A stretch of 64,000 nucleotides of DNA from Valencia hispanica (Eukaryota; Chordata; Actinopteri; Cyprinodontiformes; Valenciidae): positions 34,194,501 to 34,258,500 of the forward strand of contig OY747704.1 of NCBI GenBank assembly GCA_963556495.2, written 5' to 3'. A program made the position numbers and the translations under genes. Below the pieces are notes generated by a model. That model searched no databases. It worked only from the letters and a program-made list of their open reading frames with translations, and was not told the DNA's origin. Below, piece by piece: positions 1-13,164 of this stretch (position 1 is its first letter; every line of letters begins with the position of its first letter).

Positions 1-229
1 TGTGCATAGTAAAAGGCAAGGAGTGGACTACAATTTTTCCTTTTTTTCTCCTTACAAATACAAATCTGAAAACTATGCATATGTATTTAGTTCCTGTGAG
101 TCAGTACTTTGTGGAACCCTTGACTCTTTTCGGCCAAGTCATGACTGTGCTTTGATCTTTGCCATTCCATCATAGGTCTGGCTTTACGTCAAGTTTTGTG
201 GTCTTGCTTCCTAAATCTCAAGTCCTGTA

Positions 230-1800
230 CGGGATTTATTTTCTAATTTATCTCTATTGAGGTCCATCCATCTTGCCATCAGCTCTGAACCACTTTCCTG
301 TTCTAGCAGTATGTGTCATAGTCTTTCTCTGTTTCTGTCTGTCTTGTGTCCTTGATTGTCCCCAGCTGCCCCGAGTTTCCCTGATTGTCTCCCCTGATTA
401 CCTTCCCCGTGTATTTATACCCCTCTGTGTTCCCATTTTCTTGCTGGTTTGTCGTTGCATGTTCGACGTACATTTTCATCGTCAGTCCCCAGTCGTCTGA
501 GTCCCTGTACTCCTTAACCCTGGTTGTATAACCCAATCGAGACCTCCATTAAAGAGTCTTTTCAACATCTACGCCTGTTCTGCCTCCTAGTCCGCACTTA
601 AAACTTGACAGCATGACGTTGCTACCACCATGTTTCACAAAGAGCATAATGTTTTCATGGGAATGTGCATTGTTAAATTACAGCCACACACACAGTTTTG
701 CATGTCGGCTAAGAAGCTCACTTTCGGGCTGACCAGAGCACCTTCGTCTAACATTTGCTTTGCTCCCTTCATGGCTTTTGGGAAACTTTAAAAAACAGTT
801 ACTGATGGCTTTCTAAAAACAATAGCTTTGCCCTCACCACCCTCCCATGAAGCCCAGATATGTGGGGTACACAACTAATTGTCATGTTGACAGAATTTTT
901 AACTTGAGCTGTGAATCTATGTAGCTCCTCCAGAGTTGCTGTGGGCCTCATGGCTGCTTCTCTTGGATAATCCTATGCTTGGCCTTTCAACATAGGTGAA
1001 AGGCCATGCCTTGTTAGGTTTGCAGTCATGCTGAATTTTTCCCATTTCTAGAAGATTGATTATTAAGTCCTCTGTGGATCATTTAAAGCTTTGGAAATTG
1101 AAGCCACGGTCACAAAATGTGGTTTTGAAGGACCCAATCAAAAGCCAGGTGCTGGATCTAAGTAAAGCTTTTAGCTGTCGAAAAAGATTTTAATAACTGA
1201 AATTAACATGTTAATAGGAGGATCTACCAAAAGTAAGAAAGAAAACTTAGTCCAAATATAAACGGAGGCAGTAAAAATCAGCTGTAGGTGGGTGATTAAA
1301 AATTGAACATGGATTCTATGCTGGAGGAGGAAGTAAATTCAACAGAATCCACTAAGAGAATACTATCAAAACCGAAACTGTTTAAGTTTATGCCTGACCT
1401 GTGTGGTGTGTTATTGTATCCCCATGATGCTGTTTGTTCACTAAGGTTCTCAAATAAACCTCTGAGGACTCCACAAAACAGCTGTATTTGTTCTGAAATT
1501 AAATTATGCACAGACTATTTGCCAATCATGTTCGACTTCTGAAGCCTATTGGTTGCATTTAATTCTATTTAGGGGTGTTCAAGTAAAGGAGGTTGAACAC
1601 AAATGCATGCCACACCTTTGAGAATTTTATTGGTAGAAAAAATGTAAACCTCATTGATCATCTTTTTTTTCGTAACAGTTATTTTCGATTTGTGTCGATC
1701 TATCACATAAAATCCACATATAATACTTTAAAGTTTGTGGTTGTAAAGTAACAAAGTGTGATCAAATGGGTTATTTAGGTCATATAAATTGTGTTTTTAG
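230..1800 (-). mobile_element. Decayed Tc1/mariner element, transposase antisense
   Basis: The + strand reads as the complement of a fish Tc1 transposase and its 3' end. Recognisable blocks include the 'gccaccaccatg' region near 625, 'gaccagagcaccttc' near 731, the 'ctcctccaga' block near 927, 'gatgctgtttgttcactaagg' near 1425 and the terminal 'tctatcacataaaatcc' region near 1699. No open transposase frame remains. It is split by a solo LTR at 314-610, and about 1090-1385 does not match the family. Boundaries are approximate. Confidence 0.7.
314..610 (+). mobile_element. Solo LTR of a retroelement inserted in a Tc1 remnant
   Basis: The segment starts TGTCA and ends TGACA, giving the TG...CA ends of an LTR. 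It carries a TATA-like tatttatac at about 411 and an ATTAAAG polyadenylation-like signal near 549, both in + orientation. Five-base flanks GTATG (309-313) and GCATG (611-615) form an imperfect target duplication. Tc1 sequence resumes on both sides. No internal coding region is present. The superfamily (probably Gypsy-type) is inferred only. Confidence 0.6.
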
Positions 1801-4192
1801 ACACTGTAATCACACCAAACCAAATCTTACCATTTAAAGCAGACATCAAACGTTTTGGCCAATTCTTCCCACCTCACTTGAACAATTATAATTAAATGAT
1901 ACGTTCTACCTGTCAAGTTTGCAAATGTAACAATGTTCTATCCAGTATATGCTTATCACCCCACCTAACCTTGTCAATGTATCTTTCTCTACAGTGCTGA
2001 ATCACTGTGTTTTCTGTAGTCCATTGTTCTTCCAAGAAGATTTTAAGTGCACCATGTTGTTACGGAGCTTTATATAAATTATATACCAGCTCTAAATCAG
2101 TACATCAAAAGTTAATCTATGTTATAAACCTCCTATTTCCTGGAACTAAGTGGACCTCTCCACATGATCCATCAGTAACTGGCTTACATATATGGTTATT
2201 AAATGTATCCTTTTTTTCCATTTTGTGGCCTAACAAGCTTTTTGATATAAATTTTAGTACAACTAATCTGACATGGCAGTGAAATCAGAGAAAAATACAT
2301 TACATTTAAATGTCTTTGTTATTTTATGTTTGCTCCATTTGATTTCATTTATTCAATTTCTGTTGTCTTTTTTTATTTGTTTATTCATCCCACCATTCGT
2401 TTCTTTTCCTGTCCCAAGGTTCATTGTTTCAGAAGTCCACTGAGCCCAAAGAACAGAGTACTTTGGGACTTCCATGTAAGTTGCTGTTTTATGTTTTACC
2501 AGAATTGATATTTTTTTGTTTTCTTCATTTAGCCATTTCATTCTGTGAGCACTGTTTCACTTTGTGTTTCATTGTTGCCCTGACATTTAAAAAAAACCCT
2601 ACTTTTAAAATTTTTATTACATTATAGCACATATTCCGCTAATAAATTGTGCTGTCTTTTTTTTTTGCCTCAGCTATGAATTCAGAACCAGTTAGCTTGA
2701 ATATATCCATTTTTGTTGCAGCTGCAGTTTGTTATGGATAGCTTCCAATTTTGGATCAATATAGCCAAATACTACAATGTGTTGTGTCCAGAATGGGCAC
2801 TGAAATGACTGTGAAAATATCTCCTTGATTTGCAGCTATCTGAGAGAGATCAGATATACTGATGGGTCAAGTCAAAATTGAGAATTCTGATATTTTCTTG
2901 ACAGATTTCATATAGAGTGAGAAATGTTATTAGGAGTTTAAAAATATATCAACTATGACTATACCTGATACTACTTTTCTTGGAGTCCTTCCTCCCTTTT
3001 CTATCCGTCTTCCCTGCTTTCCATTTCTGTCCATCTGTCTTTTCCTCAATTACCTCAAATTACTTCAAACTGGGAATAAGACTGAGTGAGAAGTGCAAGA
3101 TGAAAAAATGTTCTGCAATTTATTATTACTTTCCTTCTTACTCCTTTTATTGGATAAGTGCTTTTTTGGATTTTCAAAGCAAGAGTGTCTTGAATGTGTT
3201 ATGGCAAGTACTGTTTAGGGTCTGCTGACACAGTTTCACTATCATGGCATGTTTTGCAAAATGAACAGTCCAATGCTGATAGATGTACAGACAGAATTAG
3301 AGATAATACAGAAGCAGTCATAGCTCATTTAACAGCGTTTTTCTGGTACTGATTTATAAAGCATTTCTCATGAAAAACTGATGTGTTATAATTGTAATTA
3401 CATTTTCCTATTTACTTTTATTAATTAGACAATTATCTCAGTGCTAACACTTCCTTATAGTTCTCTTCTTCTCTTTAAAATGGCATGAAGGAAATACATT
3501 TGGGCGTAATCTTTTCCTGTTTCAGAGGTCAGCTTAATTAATTTTTCCCATTTCATCAGGACACAAGTCTTATAGACAAATGAGTCACAAGATTGGTTGA
3601 AAGAATATAAAACACTGCTGAGTCTCATTGTACCGCCTAGTTTGATCTATTCTGAAGCTTTCCTGTTTGTATGATTGACAATCCTCCTTAACAAGCAAAC
3701 AAAATAACACCACATGTCTGTTACAAATTAGGTAAATCTTAAAATATAAGCAAATACATTTTTCATCTGTTTACATTGGCTTCTTGAAGGAATGTCCTAT
3801 ATCATAGAAAAATGTTTTACCACTAATCTTTATGACTTAAGAAAAATAGTCATAGGGAGGCCTGATACCTAGAGGTAGATGAGGAAATGGGAAGCAGTCG
3901 CCAGTGAGAGAATCGGATAAGATCTATAAAACCAAAATTATTCCTTGTATATTAGCACATGGCCACAACTCTCCTGGCCATGTTTGAGGTGTTAATGGGT
4001 TTTTTCAACTGCATGGAAGTCAAACAACTACATGAGCAAACTTTCAGAATGACTGATGAGCATAAAACCTTACTTTCAATTTTTAGACTGCACAATCTTC
4101 CACTAATGACTATGTTTTTGGTATCTCAGTTGTAGCCATAAACTCGTATCTCATCACCAGGGATTATCCCAAATATGTTTCATACATCATAC

Positions 4193-6400
4193 TCTCACCG
4201 GCCACTTTTTGAAGTACACTTTGCTTGTACTATGTTGGACCTCTTTTTGCCTTCAGGACACTCTTTGTAACACAGATTCAACAAGGTGTCAGAAACATTT
4301 CTCAGAGCTTTTGGTTCATATTGACATGATAGCATCATATAGTTGCTTATGCAAATCTTTCATTTCACCACATCCCAAAGGTTCATATTGGAAACCGATA
4401 TGGTGACGGTGGAGGCCATTATTCCAGAAACCAGTTTGATATGATTTGACTATGGGACTTTTTGCATTATCCTGTTTAGAGGTAACCATCAGAAAATGGC
4501 TACACTATCGTCATAACCTGATTGACCTAAGCAACAATACTGTGGGTAAGCTGTGGGATTTAAACAAGGCTCAGTTGGTACTAAGAGGTACAAACTGTGC
4601 TGAGAAGGTATCCTCCACAACATCATTCAATCACTACCAGTCTGAACCATTGTTGCAAGGTAGGATGAGTCCAAGCGTTAATGTTGTTTATAACACATTG
4701 TGTCCCTACCATCTGAATAACCACGGTTCAAATTACACCTAAGCTTTTCGGGTGCCATATTTTGCATCATGCACTGCGATTTCCCAATTCATGTGCAGGC
4801 ATGTATATATGTCTACATATGAATTTCATATATATATATATGGCACAATGGACAATCACATAAAAGAAAATCATACTATGACTTTAGTAGATTACAAGGT
4901 TTTGAACAAACAAAAAGCAACTGCAGATCCACATGCAGTCCGACATTTTCAGCCTTATTATAGATAAAATAGAGCTAATATCAACCCTGATTATTATTAT
5001 TTTCCCTTAAATTAGTTGTAGCCCGAATTCCATTTATCCATTCTTCAGACTTTGGACAGATGCACCCCAGTTTTGATTTCAGCCATCAATATACTTTTAG
5101 CATTAATGCATACTGTACACCCTAACTTGTGATTTTTAGTAAAGAGCCAAATATTCCTACCTTTTCACTCACTCCATTGCTTTTTTGACCTGTTAAAAGG
5201 TAAGGTTGCATGATCAGATTCAGACCCCAGTGAACTGCAGGTTCCCTCTGACAGCAAGGTGATGTCTGATCCTCTTGCTCCTGCTCCTGACTGTCCTCTT
5301 CACTGCTTTGTTTTTTTTACGTCTAAAACCAAAATTCCCCAGTTTTTACGTTTAGACACAATGTCCAAAACTGAAGTAAAACTTTGTCCTGTCTAATTAG
5401 CAGGTAGTATCCACAATGTTCCAAACGTTCATGATTAAAGAACCCAACACAAATTAGCATTAGCATGATTGATATAGCCTACGTCAATCAGTACAGCGCG
5501 ACCACTAATGGTCACAGAAGGACTTAATTGAAAGTTATTTTTAAGGTAAACATTTAATGTGAGAAACTTAACACACAAATCATGATATTTTTTAAGTTAA
5601 AACACATCGTGAATCTTGTGGAAAAAATAATGTAATATGAATAGAAACTGGACTATTTTTAGAGCTCCCCCTTGGTGTGTTAGTTGAGGGCTTTCAGGGG
5701 AGCCTGTCTTCCTTTAGTGGGAGACAGGCTCCCCTTAGCTCCCCCATAATTTGAACCCTGTGAATAACCAAGCTAAAATCAAGACTATTCAGCATTTTTT
5801 ATTCTGTTCTTTTCTATTTTTGGTGAACCTATGTGAATTGTAGGCCCCATTAATTTTTCTTAGCTGACAGGAGTGGTATCCGGTGTGATCTTCTGCTACT
5901 ATAGCTGATCTGCTTAAAGGTTTGATGTGTTGTTCATTCATATATGGTTTTCAACATATGAAAACTGTACTAGCCACTAATGTATTTGGTCCCTTCTCTC
6001 AACTTTCACTGTCCTTTTTGCCACCTCCTGATACAGATTTTAGTCACTAACTATGTCTTTTCTGTCGTCGACAAGACAGTTTATTCGACAAGACTGATGT
6101 TTTCTCTTCTTTGCACCTTTTGGTGTAAACAAGAGAGATCCTTGTGCATGCAAATACCATCAGATCAGCGGTTTCTGAAGAAAGCAGACCACCAGTCTGT
6201 CTGGCACCAACAACCATGTCATGTTCAAAGTAACCTAAATCCCCTTTCTTCTCCATCTCCTGCTCAGTTTGAACTAGGTAGTATTTCGCACATTTACAGT
6301 AAAGCTTTAATTGCATTGAGCCAAAGTCATGTGCTTGGATGAATTCCTCTTAACAAGCAATTGAACATTTGTAACTAATAAAGTGCCTAGTAAATGTATG
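4193..6400 (-). mobile_element. Tc1-like transposon, interrupted transposase pseudogene
   Basis: The left end carries the terminal motif 'caccggccactt' and the right end 'taataaagtgcctagtaaatgta', matching the ends of a widespread fish Tc1 family. Read on the - strand, 6316-6047 encodes the N-terminal transposase, with EMEKKGDLG, DMVVGARQTG and ETADLMVFACT visible. About 4200-4700 is the complement of the C-terminal half, and 5820-5940 the middle. Roughly 4970-5800 is not Tc1 and looks like a later insertion. Many stops and shifts make it inactive. Confidence 0.75.
5697..5734. repeat. Perfect 13-bp inverted repeat (hairpin)
   Basis: GGGGAGCCTGTCT at 5697-5709 is followed after 12 bases by its exact reverse complement AGACAGGCTCCCC at 5722-5734. 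GAGCTCCCCC and AGCTCCCCC flank it at 5662 and 5738. It sits in the part of the Tc1 copy that does not match Tc1, so it probably belongs to a separate inserted element. Confidence 0.85.
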
Positions 6401-8168
6401 CCAGAAAATTAGAACTGGTTGACAAAAAGGATCATGAAAAGTTACCAGTTTTGCCTGTTTCTTATTCATAATGCATTTTGAACTGCGTCTTTAAATCTTG
6501 ACTTAGAGGCTCCATAAGACCATAGAGGTATTTTTTCCCAACCATATTATAGTGTTTCCACAGTTTGACATCCACCTTGTCCACATAAAGGTCTGTGGCT
6601 CATTCCCAAGTATCGATCCCACATCGAAGTCTCACTGAACTCAGCAGGTTTCTGTGACAGCACCATCCTCACATACAGCTTCAGAAGTTAAGACGGTGCT
6701 TTCACAGGAAGTTTTATGAAATATTTGTTACAAAAGCAAGCCACACTTTATATATCCATGTATGCATTAGTGTCCGACTTTGCTGATTTAGTGTTTTTAA
6801 AAACAGTTTTATGGCAGTTGAAAATTTTGTTAGCTCAAGAATGGTAGGGTAGAAGATTGAGGATGAGCTGCATCATTGAGTGGAGGGATTGGCTTGTATT
6901 TCAGGATTTATGTTTGTGGGCAGCAGAAACTGAAAGACATCATAATGTTCCATTGAATTAAAATAAAATAAGTTGCACTAACAGCCTGCGTTCATTAAAT
7001 AGTTGGTAAAACACTGTATCCAAATTGTTTTGACTTTTTATTGACTGTACAAGCAGAGTTTGTTTTAATCACATAAATATTAACTCAGGCTGTAGTAAAT
7101 TAACAATGAATCTATATTTATTTTCTTGGGATCAACACCCCCCCCCCAAATTCACTGCGTAAGATAAACACAGACACAGTTACAAATAACTATGTTCATG
7201 CTTACTCTCTCTCTTGGATTCAACACTAATAGTTACTTTAGGTGAATCTGTCTGCCAGGGATACTGTATGGGTGGTGCATGCATGTGTGTGCCAAGCAAG
7301 ATTAAAAAAAGCAGTTGAAAGAGTGTCAGATAGTGATTGTCCACAGCTCTGCTTTGGATGCAAATCACACAGAAGATAGAGACGAGCTAATCTGAGTTAT
7401 CCTTGCCAACCCCCCCGTTTAGATGTTCTCCGTGGAAGATTGGACCGACTCAGGGAATGACAAAAAGCTCAGACAATCAATAGATAGTGATTGGTACTAA
7501 CTGAGGGTGAGCTGGGGGCTTTTGCTTCGATAGCCTATGTGTTGCAAATTCTTGAGCCTTCTGGTCTTTGAATATTTAAATACACACACATATTTAAATA
7601 CACACTCCACTCATACACACAAAACTATAGTTTCACTATTCCTGACTCAGAAATATTTTTACAAGAGGGGATAAATTATTGACAGTCAGGCACTTCATTC
7701 CAGCACAAATCATTCTGACAATAACTTATTTACAAGTGGCGACTGCACGTAAAGCCAGCACTGGTGAAACACAGAAACTATTAGAAGCCATTGAACACTG
7801 ATTACACACTAAGACAATGTTTAGCCTCCTTCTTGAATAAACTTAAAAAACATAAAATAGTTATCTATAACAATCCCTGAAAAAGAAATTGCATGTCTCT
7901 AATCAGCCCTCTAGCTTTTCTTAGTAAAAGTCACCACTGTTTATTTCTAAACTCATAAGCATCTGTCCCACTGCATTGTAACTTAGCATAGATTGATATG
8001 TCAAAAAACATGAGCTATGTGGGTCTAAAATGGACCACATTTTTGAAATGAAAGTCTTGTCATATATGTAAAGTATGTGTAAAACTTAGGAGCCTCAATT
8101 TTGAATTGCACATGCATATTGGGATGACGGTTGTAAATTGTAAAGTGTCTTACTGTGTCAGGACACAA

Positions 8169-8697
8169 CCATCCATCCATCATCTTCTGCTTAACTGAAA
8201 TCGAGTTGCAGGGGCAACAGGTTCCAGGAAGGAACCCCAGACATCCCTTTCCCCAACAACATCCTCCAGCTAATTCCGGGTCTTTCACGGGGCTTCCTCC
8301 CAGTGGGACAAACCCGGAAATCCGCTAATGGAAAGCGCCCAGAGAGCGTCCTGATCAGATGCTCAAACTGTCTCCCCTGACTCCTGTTGAAGTTGACATG
8401 CAGTGCCTTTACTTTGAGCTCCCCTGGGATGACAGAGCTCCTCACCCTGTCCTGAGTCCAGCCACCTTCTGGTGGAAGCTCATTTCGGCCACTTGTATCC
8501 ATAAATCTTGTTCTTTCGGTCATGATCCATATTTTACGGAACGTAGAAGGTCCGCTCCCAAGGCTTACAGAGCTAGGACTTTTCCTGGTTACCCCTTTTT
8601 GAGTTGCACAGCAGTTTTCCAGAACTTCCTTTAGGCCAACCTAAAGTCTCTCACAGTTCGAATTCCTCCCATGCCAGAGTTTTTGCTTCCACCGGAA
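8169..8697 (-). mobile_element. Non-LTR retrotransposon fragment (antisense)
   Basis: It starts with an (ATCC)n tail followed by 'atcatcttctgctta', then runs through 'gcttcctcccagtgggaca', 'cagatgctcaaactgtctcc', 'gagctcccctgggatgacagagct' in shortened form and 'gaagctcatttcggcc'. These are familiar from a common teleost LINE read antisense. Open frames here on both strands are by-products of its higher GC content. No intact reverse transcriptase is present. I cannot fix the clade from sequence alone. Confidence 0.6.
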
Positions 8698-10761
8698 TGG
8701 GAGTGGTTTGCATGGTTTCTTTTCAAAACATAATTTTCTCATAGTTTCAGAAAAACACACCTACTCTGCTTAGTTAAAAAGATGTTTCTCAAAAATATTC
8801 AACTCATTTTATTATTCAATATTTTTCTTTACTGAAAATTTAAATGAGACATTAAAATAAGAGTCTTTAAAACTGTATTACAGCTGTTTTGGAAGCTTAA
8901 TCTTATAGTAACACTGTCAGAGTATTCATTTAAAAGATTCGATTATTTATGCGTCAGTCACCTCAGTAGAAGGAAACTCAACCAGTACATGTACAAAACT
9001 GCAATGTTTTGCTTTACAGTATGAAAGTTGCAGCTGTTTAAAAGTGTTCTACAACAGACAAGCTATTTCTAATCTCCTAATGCTCCATATTTTCAAAATA
9101 AAAAGGAAAAAAAATGCTCAGTGGTCTGGGTTGCTGATTTAAAAGAACTGAACAGCAAAGTCTAAGTCTGAGTTTTGCATAGCGTGTGAATCTGTGATGG
9201 TTTAGCAAGTGCTGGGCCATCACAGAACACATCTGTCATTTGTGAACAAATCTTTTCAATTCAGATCGAGTTTAGCTAATCTTGCCAGTCAGTGCTTTAA
9301 AAAAAGCCCATATTAGGTAGAGAGAATAAAACTCTGGAAACAGTTTACTGACATATGGAGGTGAATATGCATGGTCCTTCTCCAACCAGTCACCATGTCG
9401 ACGCTTGCGTGAATGCTTGTAAGACTGAATCGTGGCGTGCAGACGTTGATATTGTAGTCAAGCTGTGAACTTCACTCTTTCCATCCCTGTCATAATGGCT
9501 TCACAGACCACGTTAAGACACACTCAGAGGTTCAAACACATTTTTAAGTGTCTGAGTTGGTCAGAGGAGCACTCCCGCATTTAGTCTTTATCTTGTCAGA
9601 AATAAGCATATATCTTACAACAAGGGACAATGAATCTTTAGAGTAAGCAAGTGGAAATGCAAGACATACTTTAGTACTAATAAATCTACAGTACAATTAC
9701 ATATTTCCTTTTAATATTATAATTTACCAGTGGGATGAGCAAAGATCTCCTGTCATCATGAAACTGAATTAAATCAAATGATATTTTATACTTTTTTATT
9801 AACTCTGAGAAGATTAGACCTTCAGTACGTAACTTTAATATGATTCACAAATGCATAGTAGCCTTTTCTGTATGTGAACTGCTCAGTAAGACATCACTAA
9901 CAAGTAATGAGATCAGTATGAATAATGACCCTTGCAGTATTGGTTTTTTGCTGTACGCTATTTGTAGATGCCATGGCTTAGTTTTTTTATGTTGTGATGT
10001 TTACTTGGGTCAAAGAAACAGCTAGAACACACGTTCAACCAAAGATAAAAGAACAAGAAAAATGAGGAAGACAGTGTAAAACGAAATAAGCAATAAGTAA
10101 TTTGGTTTCTAGTTGTAGGTGGTTTACTCATGCAGGAAGTCATATGGGATGTTTTTTTTTTTATTAATCTACATACCAAACAGATGGAAACATATGGAGT
10201 CAGCAATAAGAATTGGAGTCATGGACGGAGAGAATCAACAAAGGTAGAGAGGATATAACGTAAAAGGCTGTTAAGAAATGCTTTAAATCCCCTGATATAA
10301 AACAAGTTACAGTATGTACGCTCATCTTTTGAGATCACAGAATGATGTAGCCTAGTTCAAAAACCTGAAGTTTACCAAATCATACAATGGAAAAATCGCT
10401 TGAGAGGAAAAAATATGTATTTCCTGTAGCTGCCACCCATTCTGTGTATTGTAAAGTTATACACCTTTAAGTTGAAGTGGAATTAGGACAAAGATTCCAT
10501 AAGTAGATGGTGATGATTATAATTAAGATATAAAAACTACTGGCCTAAAAGGATTATCCAGTTCTATTCCCTACTGCCAAATGAAGAGACTTTGATAATG
10601 GGACAGCTTTATGCAGCAGTGCAGCTGAGGAATCAAAGACCTCATAGCAAACAGAAATAGATAATAATTTTGACCGGGTACGACAATTTCTAATTAAGTT
10701 AGATATAAAAAAAATTGTATGGGTCATGCCTTAAATTTAGACAGAGTATTAGAAGTATTAG

Positions 10762-11090
10762 TGGGGTGACTGTGGCTCAGGAGTTAGGAGTTAGTCTTGT
10801 AACTGGAGGGTTGCCGTTTTCGGGCCCCCGTTCCATTCATCTCAGTTGTTGTTGTGTCCTTGGGCAAGACACTCCACCCACCTTGCCTACTGGAGGTGGT
10901 CAGAGGGCCCAGCGGCGCCAGTGTGCAGCCTCACCTCTGTCAGTGTGCCCCAGGGCAGCTGTGGCTACAAAGTAGCTTGCCATCACGAGTGTGTAAATGG
11001 GTGCATGAATGGGTGAGTGACTGAATGTAGTGTGAAGCACTTTGAGGTCCTCAGGGACTAAATAAAGCACAGTACAAGGACAGGTCGTTT
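10762..11090 (+). mobile_element. tRNA-derived SINE, full length, with 8-bp target duplication
   Basis: The head 'ggggtgactgtggctcagg' resembles a tRNA A-box region. The body has the fish SINE core 'tgtccttgggcaagacact', 'gccccagggcagctgtggct' and the 'gtgaagcactttgaggtcc' tail part. AGTATTAG flanks it exactly on both sides (10754-10761 and 11091-11098). Related copies lie at 17053 and about 59126, all in the same orientation. The open frame 10715-10975 across it is not a gene. Confidence 0.85.
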
Positions 11091-11365
11091 AGTATTAGAC
11101 ATTCATCTGTGTTTTTACAATTTTTAATGTATTTGATCCTATTGTTCACAAAGAAAAGGGGTTTTAAACCTAAATTATTTTATGACTCAGCCTAAAGATT
11201 AATTCCAACAAATAGAAATGTTGAGCTATATTTAATTAAAGGTTAGGCATGGACATACATTCAAAACAAAAAAGGCCAACAATAGGTTTCTTTCTGAGAT
11301 AAATAAATCTCCTGCTAGTCAGATTATTTTAATGTTTTACAATACTTTTTATTGCACAAAGTGTC

Positions 11366-11450
11366 TATTATTTTATTATTATTATTATTAGTAGTAGTAG
11401 TAGTAGTAGTAGGAGTAGTAGTAGGAGTAGTATTAGCAGTAGTAGTAGTA
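11366..11450. repeat. Compound trinucleotide microsatellite (ATT)n(AGT)n
   Basis: A run of ATT repeats changes directly into AGT repeats with a few GGA and TTA interruptions. The leucine/isoleucine-rich open frame on the - strand (11556-11368) is produced by this repeat and is not a gene. Confidence 0.9.
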
Positions 11451-12972
11451 TGCATGATTGATTGTCCTTTTTGTCTCTGTGTAACCCTGTAAAGAACTGC
11501 AACATGTCTAAGATGTACTCAGCCTCATGCTCAGTGACCACTGAGGATAGGTACAAGTACAGTGTAATAGGGTATGGACATTGGTTGGAAGAACATTATT
11601 TTCAACTTCAGCATCTAGCTATTTTTCAAGTTTCTCATGCAAAGACATTTATCAATAAACATCCAAAAAGATCTAAAAAAAAAGTTAGATGATCACCATT
11701 TCAGATTTAACTTTGCCTTTCCCTGAGGAGCAGTGTAAACGAAGACTAGGCATGACTCTCATGGCCCCCAGAGACAGTCCGGGTGGTTCAAAGCTCCCTC
11801 AAGTGGTAAATGACTAACACTACAAGTGTTTGTGTGTATCATACTTGTGTGTATGTAAGCGTGTATGTTTGTGCGGCTCATCAAAGGGTTCTCTCATGCA
11901 TAATCAAGTTCATGCTTTGTGAACTTGCTCTGGTGCGACAACAAATCCTTCAGCAAATAACTTGGGCTGTTTGTTGCTAAAAGCCTTTTATCTGCTACTC
12001 AACTTTAAGGGTGGATTAAAAGGAGTTTCCTGTACTTTTTGTCGTGTTAATAGCGGCACACAAATCCCCTCCTACTGGCTGTATAGGATATGATTATGAG
12101 CATTTAGCTTTAAAATGTAAGACTTCAAAAATATTCATGTTAAATATGTAGGATTTATTTTTCTTGTGCCCTGTTCTCTCTCCCTTCCCCTCAGGATTTA
12201 TTGAGCACTACTTTTTTTTTTAATCGCTGCCTTGCATTTTATCTAGTAATTTCTTATCTCATTCCCCAACCTATCTGCCAGCTTCTTCTATTTTTGTATG
12301 TTCACTCCTCATCTGCTCTTGTGCTTTATTTGAAGAGTTTTCTGAGTCTAACACACTTTCTCCAATTATTTCCCCATCTTTATCCTTTGCTCTCCAAACT
12401 GGACCCCTTTAATCCTTTCTTCTGCTCTTTCATTCTTCTTTTAAGCATGGTTTTTGCTTTTTCTATTCCATATCATCCAAAATTTTTAATTTCAGTCTCT
12501 TCCTCTGTTCTAAAACATGAATCATGAACGACTTTTTCACAGTTTCTCACTTAAACACCATTAAAGTCCCACCCAAATTGAAAAAAGATGTTGGGACTCT
12601 TGTAAAAATAATTAACAGCCTTATTAAGTTTTAAGATTTCAAGCCATTATTTTTTTTATGAAAGGTTTCTGTATCTCTCTCTAGACAAATTACCATATAA
12701 AACCAGCTGGAGGGCGGTTTGAAAATTTCATTTGAAATAGAACCTATAGAGGTTGTCCTTTGTGTCTCAATGATAGTCTGAAGGGGATGTGAACAGTAAG
12801 AATGCCTGAAAGCCATCAAAAGTATTGAAAGTCTTGCTTTAGTCTTCCACAGCAATGCTATTCCTAGCTCCTTTTATTTCAGCCATAGTACTCCTCTTCA
12901 GAATGTTTTTGCCTCCAGCTCACAGTAAGAAAATCTTAACATTTTTCTATGTGTTCTTTATGTTTCCTGTAG

Positions 12973-13164
12973 CTGCCCCGAGTACAGATGACGTGGCTCT
13001 CTACGTGGGCATTGTCATCGCCGTGATAATGTGCCTGTTCATCTCTGCTATCGTGGCACTCTTTGTATATCGCAAGACGCACCGTGACTTTGATTCGGAC
13101 ATCATTGACACCTCAGCACTGAATGGAGGCTTCCAGTCTGTTAACATAAAGACAGCCAGATCAG
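12973..13164 (+). CDS. unc5c: unc5c exon: transmembrane segment
   Basis: The acceptor is tttcctgtag and the donor TCAG|gtaaca; the exon is phase 1 at both ends. It encodes a short extracellular stub (APSTDDVAL), a hydrophobic helix ([20 protein letters not shown]) and the start of the cytoplasmic tail ([20 protein letters not shown], then [14 protein letters not shown]). The charged YRK after the helix fits a stop-transfer signal. Two further AGs follow within 15 bases, so the exact acceptor is slightly uncertain; I took the first after the pyrimidine tract. Confidence 0.92.

Larger units (their letters stand above)
1..12972 (+). other. unc5c: unc5c intron upstream of the transmembrane exon (left end outside window)
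   Basis: No exon of UNC5C is recognisable here: no Ig or thrombospondin type 1 cysteine/tryptophan pattern is seen in any frame, so the extracellular exons must lie further left. The stretch holds two decayed Tc1 copies (about 230-1800 and 4193-6400), a solo LTR, an antisense LINE piece, a tRNA-derived SINE and a triplet repeat, each listed separately. I see nothing recognisable in 1800-4190, 6400-8168, 8700-10750 or 11450-12970 beyond AT-rich sequence. Confidence 0.7.

Noticed and set aside
2980..3228. 82-codon open frame on the + strand.
   Set aside because: No recognisable domain, AT-rich composition and no splice context fitting unc5c; treated as chance.
8025..8634. Overlapping open frames on both strands, up to 110 codons.
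   Set aside because: They fall in an antisense LINE fragment and have no intact protein motif.
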